In this document: positions 7,681 through 15,344 of the stretch, piece after piece
How the letters are laid out: each line of letters begins with the position of its first letter
How positions within the stretch are numbered: the stretch's first letter is position 1
Assembly (NCBI GenBank): GCA_028868375.1
Contig: JAGWUP010000007.1
Location: 1-64,000, forward strand
Source of the DNA: Elusimicrobiota bacterium
GTDB taxonomy: Bacteria; Elusimicrobiota; Elusimicrobia; UBA1565; UBA9628
Direction: 5' to 3'
DNA: 64,000 nt
The notes under the pieces: generated by a model
Seen by the model: the letters and a program-made list of their open reading frames with translations, nothing else
Told to the model about the DNA's origin: nothing
The model's database searches: none
Position numbers and translations under genes: made by a program

Positions 7681-8274
7681 TTAGTATTTAAATCCTTCAT
7701 ATTTTTTCCATTTCTTTCTAGCTTCCATATATTCACTTCTAACTCTTTCTTTTATTTCATCTAATGTTGACGGTCTGATTGTATAATACCCATTCACAGA
7801 CACTAATTTTCCAGGTATTTCTTCAATAGAATAAGTTAACTTAACGTTCATTATATTTCTTAAATCTATTAGAGGCATTTTCATTAAGTCGGCCAAGTTA
7901 TACTCAAAACATATCTTATCTTCTACGCTAGATGCACATACGAATTTGCTCATATTTGGATCATTTTTGTCTGGTTCAAAATAAACTGTCCTAGATAATT
8001 TAAATTTACAATCCTTGTGTCTTAAATCCATTCCATGCATATCTCTTATTTTCCTACTATTGAACATAAAAAGATCACATTTTTCTATGTCTAGAAAAGT
8101 GGCCTTAATAAATTCAGATTTTTTTGGATTAATTACTTCTAAGTCTTTTAGAGCATTAAGAAATGCTTGAGATATAGATGGCTGGGTTTGAGCTGGGGCT
8201 TGAGCTGGGATTCTAGCCCCTGGAGAAGGAGTTAACGGTGTTGCCGGACTGTTTGATTTTGGATTTGTTGGCAT
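7681..8274 (-). CDS. hypothetical protein with Pro-rich N-terminus (197 aa)
   Basis: Residues 1-33 are a low-complexity Pro/Ala/Ser linker. The rest is a folded-looking domain with alternating strands (KLTYSIEEIPGKLVSVNGYY). No family recognised. Confidence 0.7.
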   Translation of the reverse strand: MPTNPKSNSPATPLTPSPGARIPAQAPAQTQPSISQAFLNALKDLEVINPKKSEFIKATFLDIEKCDLFMFNSRKIRDMHGMDLRHKDCKFKLSRTVYFEPDKNDPNMSKFVCASSVEDKICFEYNLADLMKMPLIDLRNIMNVKLTYSIEEIPGKLVSVNGYYTIRPSTLDEIKERVRSEYMEARKKWKKYEGFKY

Positions 8275-8275
8275 A

Positions 8276-8422
8276 TTAACATGAAGCTCTAATGTATTCT
8301 ATTAATGATACTAGAAGTATTCCTAGTCCAAGTCCTGCCAAGAAACCATTATTTCCTCCAAGAGCAGCTCCAACCATGCTATTCCCAGCTACTATTAATG
8401 CTCCCGGCAATATTCTTTTCAT
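8276..8422 (-). CDS. glycine-rich small membrane protein (48 aa)
   Basis: MKRILPGALIVAGNSMVGAA then LGGNNGFLAGLGLGILLVSL: two glycine-rich hydrophobic helices. Holin-like in size, but no supporting neighbour (no endolysin in view). Confidence 0.5.
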   Translation of the reverse strand: MKRILPGALIVAGNSMVGAALGGNNGFLAGLGLGILLVSLIEYIRASC

Positions 8423-8429
8423 TTTTATA

Positions 8430-8654
8430 TTACCCTTTCTTTATTTTTAGTTTAAGTATTTCATCCATGATAGCGTCATCTCTATCATGACCGCCATTTA
8501 GTAACATTCTTCCTCTACGCCAATTTTTATTTCTAAATCCTTGAATAATTTCAATTACTTCATCTATAGTTTGATTACGAAGTTTTATTTCGGTTTCACA
8601 GACAGCACATAGCATGTCTCCTAACCCACAAAGTTCGTCTGAACATTTAGCCAT
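8430..8654 (-). CDS. hypothetical protein, four N-terminal Cys (74 aa)
   Basis: Four Cys in the first 20 residues (CSDELC, CAVC) suggest metal binding. The rest is helical and basic. Function unknown. Confidence 0.6.
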   Translation of the reverse strand: MAKCSDELCGLGDMLCAVCETEIKLRNQTIDEVIEIIQGFRNKNWRRGRMLLNGGHDRDDAIMDEILKLKIKKG

Positions 8655-8658
8655 TTAT

Positions 8659-9240
8659 TTATATCCATAGTTCTTTAAGCTGATTTCCAAAATCAATATT
8701 TTCTTTTATATTTTCTATGATTATCGGTGAAAATCCATTTACATCTACGCCCACATTGTAAATTTTGTTTACATTGTCATACATAAAAGCCTTATGCACA
8801 TGCCCGCATAAATGCAATTTACATTCAGGATATTTTTCTTTCCATCCTATTAAGGGTTTATGTTTTAAAAACAACTTTGTTTCACCATCTTCTATTACTA
8901 ATTCTTCATATACCTCTGCGAACCCTAGATCCTGCCAAAACCTTTCTATGGTACGGCCTTTAAGATAAGAAGGTTTTACTATATCGTGGTTGCCAAGGAC
9001 CAAAATTTTCTTGCCCTGTAATTGGCTGGTAAAGCTAGGCCACTCTTCTTTAGGCCCCATGCAAACATCACCTATTACGTAAATAGTATCTTCTGGTTTT
9101 ACTCTTGAATTCCAATTACGAATTAAGGTTTCGTTCATACCTTTAACATCGTATTGGCCGTCTGGGGTTCTAAAGGGTCTATTACAGTATTCAATAATAT
9201 TTTTGTGGCCCCCGTGAAGATCACTACTATACCAGATCAT
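8659..9240 (-). CDS. calcineurin-like metallophosphoesterase
   Basis: Two-metal phosphoesterase motifs are in order: SDLHGGH (Asp7, His9), GDV near residue 58, GNHD near 83, a His in FLKHKP and CGHVH near the C-terminus. At 193 aa it is the compact phage/bacterial form. Substrate unknown; RNA-end or nucleotide phosphodiester hydrolysis would fit the nearby RNA ligase genes. Confidence 0.9.
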   Translation of the reverse strand: MIWYSSDLHGGHKNIIEYCNRPFRTPDGQYDVKGMNETLIRNWNSRVKPEDTIYVIGDVCMGPKEEWPSFTSQLQGKKILVLGNHDIVKPSYLKGRTIERFWQDLGFAEVYEELVIEDGETKLFLKHKPLIGWKEKYPECKLHLCGHVHKAFMYDNVNKIYNVGVDVNGFSPIIIENIKENIDFGNQLKELWI

Positions 9241-9270
9241 TTTATTATCTATTCTTTCTATAAAGAGGAA

Positions 9271-9486
9271 TTATTTCATCGTACAATTTCCACCACATTT
9301 ACATTTGGGTGGGACAAATTTATTTCTAATTTTATTATATGGAGTTTTTATCCAAGGCCTAAGTTCTATCTCAATTGAATAATCATCTTTATATCTAAAA
9401 ACTAAGTACATTGGAATTAATATAGGGGAAAGAGCTATTAGAACTAAGTACCTTAGAATGTCTTTAAAAATTGTGCTCATGGTCAC
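9271..9486 (-). CDS. membrane protein with CKCGGNC tail (71 aa)
   Basis: One hydrophobic helix (YLVLIALSPILIPMYLV) and a C-terminal CKCGGNC metal cluster. The start may be Met1 or Met3 (9480). Function unknown. Confidence 0.6.
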   Translation of the reverse strand: MTMSTIFKDILRYLVLIALSPILIPMYLVFRYKDDYSIEIELRPWIKTPYNKIRNKFVPPKCKCGGNCTMK

Positions 9487-9601
9487 ATTTAGAACAAATT
9501 ATATTAGAAATTTCCCCATTTTTGTTATAGTAAACAGAACCTTTAAAATCATGTTTATGTTTAACTAGCTTATAAAAGAGCTTTGTTAGGAACTTAAACA
9601 C
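9464..9601 (-). CDS. small zinc-binding protein, GTG start (45 aa)
   Basis: Starting at the GTG one base after the previous stop: VFKFLTKLFYKLVKHKHDFK, then GSVYYN, ending ICSKCDHEH. A paralogue with the same KHKHDFKG and CTKCDHLH motifs but a frameshift lies at 10116-10273, which argues that this frame is real. Confidence 0.6.
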   Translation of the reverse strand: MFKFLTKLFYKLVKHKHDFKGSVYYNKNGEISNIICSKCDHEHNF

Positions 9602-9602
9602 A

Positions 9603-9830
9603 CTACTTAGAGTAGTCGAGCCAATTCTTATCATGGTTATCGTAACAGTAGTCTACTAGCCTGTTTAGAGTTTTTATTTCATCTAGTAATTTTAGGATGA
9701 TTTTCTTATCATCAGGGGAATAAGGATCTTTGTTTTGTTTATACTCATTTGCTAATTTAAGTATTACATCATTGGTTACGCTATTACTAGCGTAACTTCT
9801 TAACAATTCTAATTCTTTATTGGTTATCAT
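9603..9830 (-). CDS. hypothetical helical protein (75 aa)
   Basis: Predicted all-helical (MITNKELELLRSYASNSVTN...). No family recognised. Confidence 0.6.
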   Translation of the reverse strand: MITNKELELLRSYASNSVTNDVILKLANEYKQNKDPYSPDDKKIILKLLDEIKTLNRLVDYCYDNHDKNWLDYSK

Positions 9831-9832
9831 AA

Positions 9833-9982
9833 TTATCGTTTCAGGTTGTTTAGTGCCTTTATCTCCTGAATTAAAACATTAAAATCTTTTTATAATTGAA
9901 TGTATGGCTCTGTTTTAAACTTAGTAAGCCATTTGGATCTCTCAATAATATCAGCAAATTCTTTGTCAGATATATTTATCAT
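9833..9982 (-). pseudogene. 50-codon reading frame interrupted by one in-frame TAA
   Basis: ATG at 9982 opens MINISDKEFADIIERSKWLT, reaches codon 31, a TAA at 9890-9892, and then continues in the same frame with KDFNVLIQEIKALNNLKR to a second TAA. Both halves look coding. Nonsense mutation, sequence error or readthrough are all possible. Confidence 0.45.
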
Positions 9983-10115
9983 ATACTTTTAATTTCTTTG
10001 AATATTTAGAGTCATTTTATCCTCATCATCGTACAATTGCCATACGTTTTAGATGGATCTAAATCATACATACAATCGCCTAATTTATCTATTAATTTAA
10101 ATGTAAACATACTAT

Positions 10116-10273
10116 TCATAATTCATGTAAATGGTCACATTTGGTACAGATTATGCTTTGTATTTCCCCTCTGCATCATAAGAAACTTTACCTTTAAAGT
10201 CGTGTTTGTGATTAAACAGTTTAAAGAACAGCTTTTTTATTGTATTAAAGATTTTATTGATACTCGGTCCCAT
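10116..10273 (-). pseudogene. frameshifted paralogue of the 9464 zinc protein
   Basis: ATG at 10273 (MGPSINKIFNTIKKLFFKLF) runs into NHKHDFKGKVSYDAE. A one-base shift in the GAGGGG run is then needed to read GEIQSIICTKCDHLHEL. The total length is not a multiple of three. It overlaps the end of the DRB0094-like ligase. Confidence 0.6.
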
Positions 10274-11240
10274 TCTTTCTAAGTAGATAAGATTCAGACA
10301 CTAATTTGAATATAATTCTTTGGCTGGTTTCGAGATTTATTCTTTCTCTGGTTGGTCTTACTACTAATCCTTCTCTAATGTGGTTAGCTAAAGTACTTTT
10401 GCCTTCTGATAATGGTTCTAGTAATTGTTTTTTAAGGGGGCCTTTAAATAAGGTAGGAACTAACTCTAGGCTTAGATTAGCTATTATGCTTTCTAATTCA
10501 TTATAATCTAAAAATTTTCCATTAGGAATATCAAATATATCAAAAAACATTAAACCCAAGTTATCCTTAGTTTTACCGTACTTTAAGTCTTGTACTGGAC
10601 CAAATACTTCTCCATAAAATACCATATCAGGATAATTGACTAACTTATTAAATAAACCCTTTTGTTTAGCAGCCATCCAATAAACATTTTCGTTGGATTC
10701 TTTTTTCCAGGTACCGTGACTTCCTATATACATACGATTATTTGTATAAATGGCTCTAAAATTACAGCCATGGACTTTTTCGGCGATCCACACTTCTTCA
10801 TCTTCTATCAATAGATCTTTATATTTACGATAAGATTCTACGTTATATTTAGGACAATAAAAGGGTACACTTTCTTGTAAGCCAGAAGTTTTAACGTTTT
10901 CTGGTTCTTCGTATTTCTTTATTCCTAGGATATTTGTAACGTCTTGCCCTATTTCAAATTCTTCTGGGGATTTTACTAATAGTCCCATGCTAAAAACCCC
11001 CCTTAATCTAACTGCTTTAACCCTGTGAAAACCATTCTTATAAGGCAGGAATTTAAGCTGGGGAATTCCTTCTGGAATAACTGAATCTATTGGAATATAT
11101 ATAGCCTTGTCGCCTCTTTTAAAATCTGTTGAACGAAATATACAAGGACACCCAAATATGCTGATTATAGACAATGAGTCTGAATTAAGAACCCTGCTAA
11201 AATCATTTATTTGGACTACTTTTACACTAAATTCTGACAT
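10254..11240 (-). CDS. RNA ligase, DRB0094/Rnl5-like family
   Basis: Ligase of the Deinococcus DRB0094 type: an N-terminal OB-like domain (about 1-125) followed by a nucleotidyltransferase domain. Motif I is EKVHGCNF with predicted adenylated Lys155, motif III GEVFG (Glu211), motif IV EGLVVRP (Glu290) and motif V FKLVSESYL (Lys312). At 328 aa it is near the family length of about 340. This family prefers nicks in duplexes containing RNA. It complements the Rnl1-like ligase at 692. Confidence 0.93.
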   Translation of the reverse strand: MSEFSVKVVQINDFSRVLNSDSLSIISIFGCPCIFRSTDFKRGDKAIYIPIDSVIPEGIPQLKFLPYKNGFHRVKAVRLRGVFSMGLLVKSPEEFEIGQDVTNILGIKKYEEPENVKTSGLQESVPFYCPKYNVESYRKYKDLLIEDEEVWIAEKVHGCNFRAIYTNNRMYIGSHGTWKKESNENVYWMAAKQKGLFNKLVNYPDMVFYGEVFGPVQDLKYGKTKDNLGLMFFDIFDIPNGKFLDYNELESIIANLSLELVPTLFKGPLKKQLLEPLSEGKSTLANHIREGLVVRPTRERINLETSQRIIFKLVSESYLLRKNGTEYQ

Positions 11241-11242
11241 AA

Positions 11243-11494
11243 TTACCCATCATAATCATCGTCAAAATCACATAAAGTTAAAGCGTAAGCTCTTGAATTT
11301 AAGCTAACTAACTTTTTTAGATACTCTAGTGGAAGAATATTTGCTTCTATTATTTCTTTACATTCTACACAGAAATGTTGCTTAGCTTGTTCTTCGTATA
11401 ATTTATCACTAATAATTTTTTCAAAGACTGCTGTGTCGCACAAATAACATTTAAATTTCCAGTCAATTTCTTCAACTTTTGTTTTTATTTTCAT
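11243..11494 (-). CDS. zinc-ribbon protein (83 aa)
   Basis: CYLC...CVEC pairs about 24 residues apart form a likely zinc ribbon; the C-terminus is acidic (CDFDDDYDG). Function unknown. Confidence 0.65.
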   Translation of the reverse strand: MKIKTKVEEIDWKFKCYLCDTAVFEKIISDKLYEEQAKQHFCVECKEIIEANILPLEYLKKLVSLNSRAYALTLCDFDDDYDG

Positions 11495-11498
11495 AGTT

Positions 11499-11774
11499 TT
11501 ATTTATGCTTTGGACACCAGGCCCTAATTAGACCTTTCTTCCAGCCTGATTCCTTTATCTGTCTATCTATTAGAATACCAGCGCCATATTGACTTACATT
11601 TTTAATAGAAAAATCTGCGAAATCTGCACATACACAACATGTTAATCTAGAATGATAAGTGGCCTCATACCATTCATAAATCCATCCTTTATCAAACCAC
11701 CATCTGTTTTTTAGATGGTTTTTATCTATTCCCGTATCAGCGTTATTTTTCAACGTAAACCTCTTCCCAGCCAT
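11499..11774 (-). CDS. hypothetical protein (91 aa)
   Basis: Trp-rich N-terminal half and a CCVC plus C-terminal WCPKH that could bind metal. Its start overlaps the end of the upstream gene by 32 nt. No family recognised. Confidence 0.65.
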   Translation of the reverse strand: MAGKRFTLKNNADTGIDKNHLKNRWWFDKGWIYEWYEATYHSRLTCCVCADFADFSIKNVSQYGAGILIDRQIKESGWKKGLIRAWCPKHK

Positions 11775-11937
11775 TGTCGTTGTAAATCCAAGTTTCTGTA
11801 TAATTACATCCTACACATCTGTCTAATAAATCTTCAGAAAAAGTGAAATGGTGCTTGTGTCTGGGTTTAAACAATTCTTTGAATGCTGATATGGCTTCTT
11901 TTATTCTAGTAAACATAGATTCTATTAAGTTTGTCAA
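11743..11937 (-). CDS. small His/Cys-rich protein (64 aa)
   Basis: Amphipathic N-terminal helix, then HKHH and CVGC, a possible metal site. First gene downstream of the 11938-12257 intergenic region. Confidence 0.6.
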   Translation of the reverse strand: MTNLIESMFTRIKEAISAFKELFKPRHKHHFTFSEDLLDRCVGCNYTETWIYNDNGWEEVYVEK

Positions 11938-12257
11938 CCACTAGGAATTTCACCTAGAATAAATTTCATATAGGTCATTGATGTTATGTAGGTTCTCCAT
12001 CTGTGATACACTTGCCTATATCACAGTCTATGGCCCGCTTTCCCTACATACTCATCTATCTATAATCCTTTTATCTCCTTTTCCATAAGAGGCAGAGATT
12101 TTTTTGAGATTTTATCTCTGCTTTGGTTGACAAATTTGATGTAATGGAGCGGACATTAGGAATTTTACCTACTCTCTAGTTGGACGACCTGCGCTTAACG
12201 AAGATCCAGTCTTTTCAGACTCTAGTGACTCTCATTGAGTCTTTGCCCGCATAAAAA
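11938..12257. other. 320-bp intergenic region with hairpins
   Basis: No credible coding frame. It contains the stem GCAGAGAT/ATCTCTGC (about 12091-12120) and a GACTC/GAGTC stem near 12227-12240. It lies 5' of the leftward 11937 operon and 3' of the 12258 gene, so it should hold a promoter or terminator; I cannot fix either. Confidence 0.5.
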
Positions 12258-12548
12258 TTATTTGTTTAGTTTTTTATTTAATTTGTTGATTTTAGAATCG
12301 AGCATTTTAATTTCACCCAAAAGTTTTGGGAGACATCCTAATGCAAAAAAGGAAAATAATTTATAGTCCTCTGTGGACATTTCATGATTTTTTATCTTTC
12401 CTTTAAATTCTTTAAAATCACTTTCTATATTTTCTAGTTCCATGCTTCTAGGTATGTTCATTTTAGATCTCCTGGCCATGTTATCTAGACGCTTCTCGGA
12501 TCTTAAGTAGAAAGTTCTGGATTTAAGGAAATATTCGGATTTGGACAT
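12258..12548 (-). CDS. hypothetical basic helical protein (96 aa)
   Basis: Starts MSKSEYFLKSRTFYLRSEKR and ends with a coiled-coil-like Lys/Asn-rich tail (DSKINKLNKKLNK). No family recognised. Confidence 0.6.
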   Translation of the reverse strand: MSKSEYFLKSRTFYLRSEKRLDNMARRSKMNIPRSMELENIESDFKEFKGKIKNHEMSTEDYKLFSFFALGCLPKLLGEIKMLDSKINKLNKKLNK

Positions 12549-12587
12549 GGATTTGGATTTAAGTTGAGTTCTGGGGTGGAGTTAGAA

Positions 12588-13634
12588 CTAACATTTTGTT
12601 TCATTCCGATCAATTTCTAATTTTCTTTTGTAACTTCTAGTATGATGGCAATTTCCACACACTATGTCACATTTTTTTATTTCCTCGAAAAGAAGAGGAG
12701 TTTTCCCAATCCAAAAATCTGTATTTGATATATTTTCTATTTTATCCTCTGGATTTCTATGATCAAATTCTAAAACAAACCAAGGATATTCTTTTTGACA
12801 ATCTAAACATTTTTTGTTTTCCCTAAAAGATTTTGTTATTTCCCTAATTTTATTTTTAGCCTTCATAAAACCGCGATTATTATTTTTTAATAATTCTGTT
12901 TGTTTATAAGTTCTTACTTTGTGACAGTTTGTGCAAACTAACTCACATTTTGCTATTTCTTCCCATATAGTTTTATCTGAATGGGTAGAATTTATCATAA
13001 AAGAAATTTCGTATTTCTTGTCTCTTATATGATCGAATTCCATAACCCAATAATTATATTTAATACCACAATCTTTGCATGGAATAGATTCTTTGTATTT
13101 TTGTATTTCAACTTTTCTTTTTACTATCTTGGCTCTAATTTTTGGATATTTATTTTGTTTTAGATATTCTTTGTTTTTAGAATGCCATTCTTTATTTTTT
13201 TCTCTGTAGTATTCTCTATTGGTTTTTATGTATTTTCTTCTTCTCGCGATTGTTTTAGGATCTTTGTTAGTTTTTTGTGCATATTTGCGCCATTTTTGTT
13301 TTTTACACTCATCACAAAGACCGGATCTAGACTTAGTTAATGGAAGTGGCTTAACTTCCTCACACACAAAACATTGAAGTAAACCGTTTTCTTTATTACA
13401 AGGTTTGCAAATGTTATTCTTATCTAATTGTTTGTAATAGTTGCATTTAGAACATTGAGTAGGCCAATGTTTTTTGCCCCAATCAAACCTTTTACATGGT
13501 TTGCAAGGAAAAATAGGCTCAGAGTTATTATTAGAAGGAAATGTAAAATCTCTTGCCGGCCTATTTGTATTACATTTTTTACAAAAATATTGTTTTTGTA
13601 ATTCTTCCATACCATAAAGATTACTATTATTCAA
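12588..13634 (-). CDS. HNH endonuclease with two tandem HNH domains
   Basis: The N-terminal 130 residues carry several CxxC pairs (FCKKC, PCKPC, QCSKC, CKPC, CFVC, CDEC). Two copies of the same HNH module follow: CKDCG...VMEFDHIRDK...CELVCTNCHKVRTYK (about 185-245) and CLDCQ...VLEFDHRNPEDK...CDIVCGNCHHTRSYK (about 275-340). Each has the DH and xNCH metal/catalytic residues of phage HNH homing-type nucleases. Single-domain forms are usual. It lies next to the capsid block, a common place for homing genes. Confidence 0.88.
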   Translation of the reverse strand: MNNSNLYGMEELQKQYFCKKCNTNRPARDFTFPSNNNSEPIFPCKPCKRFDWGKKHWPTQCSKCNYYKQLDKNNICKPCNKENGLLQCFVCEEVKPLPLTKSRSGLCDECKKQKWRKYAQKTNKDPKTIARRRKYIKTNREYYREKNKEWHSKNKEYLKQNKYPKIRAKIVKRKVEIQKYKESIPCKDCGIKYNYWVMEFDHIRDKKYEISFMINSTHSDKTIWEEIAKCELVCTNCHKVRTYKQTELLKNNNRGFMKAKNKIREITKSFRENKKCLDCQKEYPWFVLEFDHRNPEDKIENISNTDFWIGKTPLLFEEIKKCDIVCGNCHHTRSYKRKLEIDRNETKC

Positions 13635-13696
13635 TTATTTTGAGAAATAATCTCCTTATTTAGGTAATTTTACCGTAATCTTAAGGAGATCTTAAT

Positions 13697-14179
13697 ATGG
13701 CATTCCCTTCTAGTCCTTTCCGTCACACACAAATAGCTCGTCAGCTAGCCGACAAACTTACACTTCGTCTTTCTTCATTAGGTGTTGCTCAATCAAATGA
13801 CAGTAATGGAAATCCGGTTTTAACAATTGGTTCTTCCAGTTGGGCAACTGGACACCAGTACCTTGTGATTCGAGTTGTAATGGTCGCTAGCATTCAAGTA
13901 GACGTTTTAGGCCTTAGCCAGACAGTTTATACCCCGGAAACTATTCAGATTTTCGTTGAAGGTAATACCGCAGGAACCGGTTCTCCACAGCCTTCTACTA
14001 GCGATTTCAACTCAGTTCTATCATTTGCTAACGAATTAGCAGTTATGGGAGAAGTTCTTCGTTACGGGACCCGCGTAGAAGTATGGGACTCCGGCTCAGG
14101 AGTTCAGCCAGCAGCCGGCTCAGGCACCTTAAAGGCCAGTTTCGACGATCTTATCAATCCCTTGACCGCAACTGCTTAA
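13697..14179 (+). CDS. putative virion protein upstream of scaffold (160 aa)
   Basis: First gene of the rightward capsid block, with a strong AAGGAG site 8-9 nt before ATG. The protein is Ser/Thr/Gly-rich and strand-rich (HQYLVIRVVMVASIQVDVLG), consistent with a head decoration or structural protein. This is inference from position and composition. Confidence 0.7.
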   Translation: MAFPSSPFRHTQIARQLADKLTLRLSSLGVAQSNDSNGNPVLTIGSSSWATGHQYLVIRVVMVASIQVDVLGLSQTVYTPETIQIFVEGNTAGTGSPQPSTSDFNSVLSFANELAVMGEVLRYGTRVEVWDSGSGVQPAAGSGTLKASFDDLINPLTATA

Positions 14180-14204
14180 TAATACTTAAGAAAGGTCTAA
14201 AAGT

Positions 14205-15332
14205 ATGGCTCAAGAAATATCAGCCGAGGAATTTAAGGCACTTATGGCGGAAGCCACTCAAGAATTAGGTGTCCTGCTTAAATCCGAAGGCGTTGAATTA
14301 AATAAAGCATACGAAGCAGCCGAGGATGAATTAAATGCCCCGCCTGTTGCTGAGGAAAAAGCCCCCGCTGAAGACCCCTCTGACGCAAATGTAGATGTTT
14401 CAGAAAGCGGAAGTTCTTCTTCGGATTCTTCAAGTGATTCTAGCGATTCAAGTTCTTCTAGTTCGTCAGATTCTTCGGATTCTAGTTCAAGCTCAAGTGA
14501 TTCAGAATCAGAAGTAGGAGCCAGTGCAAGTCCAGATGAATTAAAAGACTTTTATGAAGGTCTGTCCGATGATGAATTAAAAGAGCACTATATGGCAGCT
14601 AAAGATGCTCTTTTTAGTAGAATGTCAGCAGGACCAGATGCTTCAGGCGAAGCTATGGATGCTGCACCAGTAGTTCCCCAACCAGATATGGGTGGAGAAG
14701 AAGCTATGAAGAGTGAAAGTTTAGAGGATAATATGGCAAAAGCAGAAATATCAAAAGAGAAGTCATTATCAAGTGCTTCTCCTTCAAGCAGATCAGCTCT
14801 ATCTAAAGAGGAAAGCTCAGCTAGTAAATCAGCTTCAACTGCCGCTAAAGCAGAAGAATCAGCCAATGGCGGCTCGATTAAAGGTGAAGTTTCAAAAGCC
14901 GGTGTAGGCAAAAACTCTCAGGTCCAAGAATCAGGCTCCGGTCGTCTAGAGGCTGTTCAAAAAGCCAAAGGCGGTTCTTCAAAAGATCGCCTTGTTGAAA
15001 TGGGCAAAGGCGTTAAGAAATCAGAAGTTGATGAATTAAAAGCCCTTGTTAAAGAAAACCAAGAAACTATTGATACCCTTGTTAAGACTATGGAATTAAT
15101 GGTTAAGGCCCCTGCTCGTAAAGGTATAACCTCTCTGTTTGAAGTTAAACAGGCTGAATCGGCCCCATTAAAGAAATCACTTTCAGAAATGAGCAAGAGC
15201 GAAGTTTTTGCAAAATGCAATGAACTTGCTCAGAATCCTAAACTAGAGAAATCAGAAAGAGATTTAATAAACTCATTCTGCCTAGGTTTAGTTGGCAAAG
15301 ACGCTTTAGCTTCACTTATTAGCAAATATTAA
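14205..15332 (+). CDS. Ser/Asp-rich putative scaffold protein (375 aa)
   Basis: Lies directly before the capsid gene, the usual scaffold position. Residues about 60-105 are almost pure Ser/Asp repeats, residues 165-260 are charged and Ser/Ala-rich, and 265-295 look like coiled coil. A C-terminal conserved-looking block (KGITSLFEVKQ to DALASLISKY) could contact the capsid protein. Acidic, low-complexity and helical, as in many phage scaffolds. No protease motif seen. Confidence 0.65.
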   Translation: MAQEISAEEFKALMAEATQELGVLLKSEGVELNKAYEAAEDELNAPPVAEEKAPAEDPSDANVDVSESGSSSSDSSSDSSDSSSSSSSDSSDSSSSSSDSESEVGASASPDELKDFYEGLSDDELKEHYMAAKDALFSRMSAGPDASGEAMDAAPVVPQPDMGGEEAMKSESLEDNMAKAEISKEKSLSSASPSSRSALSKEESSASKSASTAAKAEESANGGSIKGEVSKAGVGKNSQVQESGSGRLEAVQKAKGGSSKDRLVEMGKGVKKSEVDELKALVKENQETIDTLVKTMELMVKAPARKGITSLFEVKQAESAPLKKSLSEMSKSEVFAKCNELAQNPKLEKSERDLINSFCLGLVGKDALASLISKY

Positions 15333-15344
15333 AGGAGAATAACA

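Noticed and set aside
8276-8422. Holin assignment for the glycine-rich membrane protein
   Set aside because: Two hydrophobic helices alone are not enough and no endolysin or spanin lies near.
14588-15220. Minus-strand frames opposite the scaffold-like gene
   Set aside because: Mirror of the Ser/Asp-rich coding sequence; no ribosome site and wrong transcription direction for the block.
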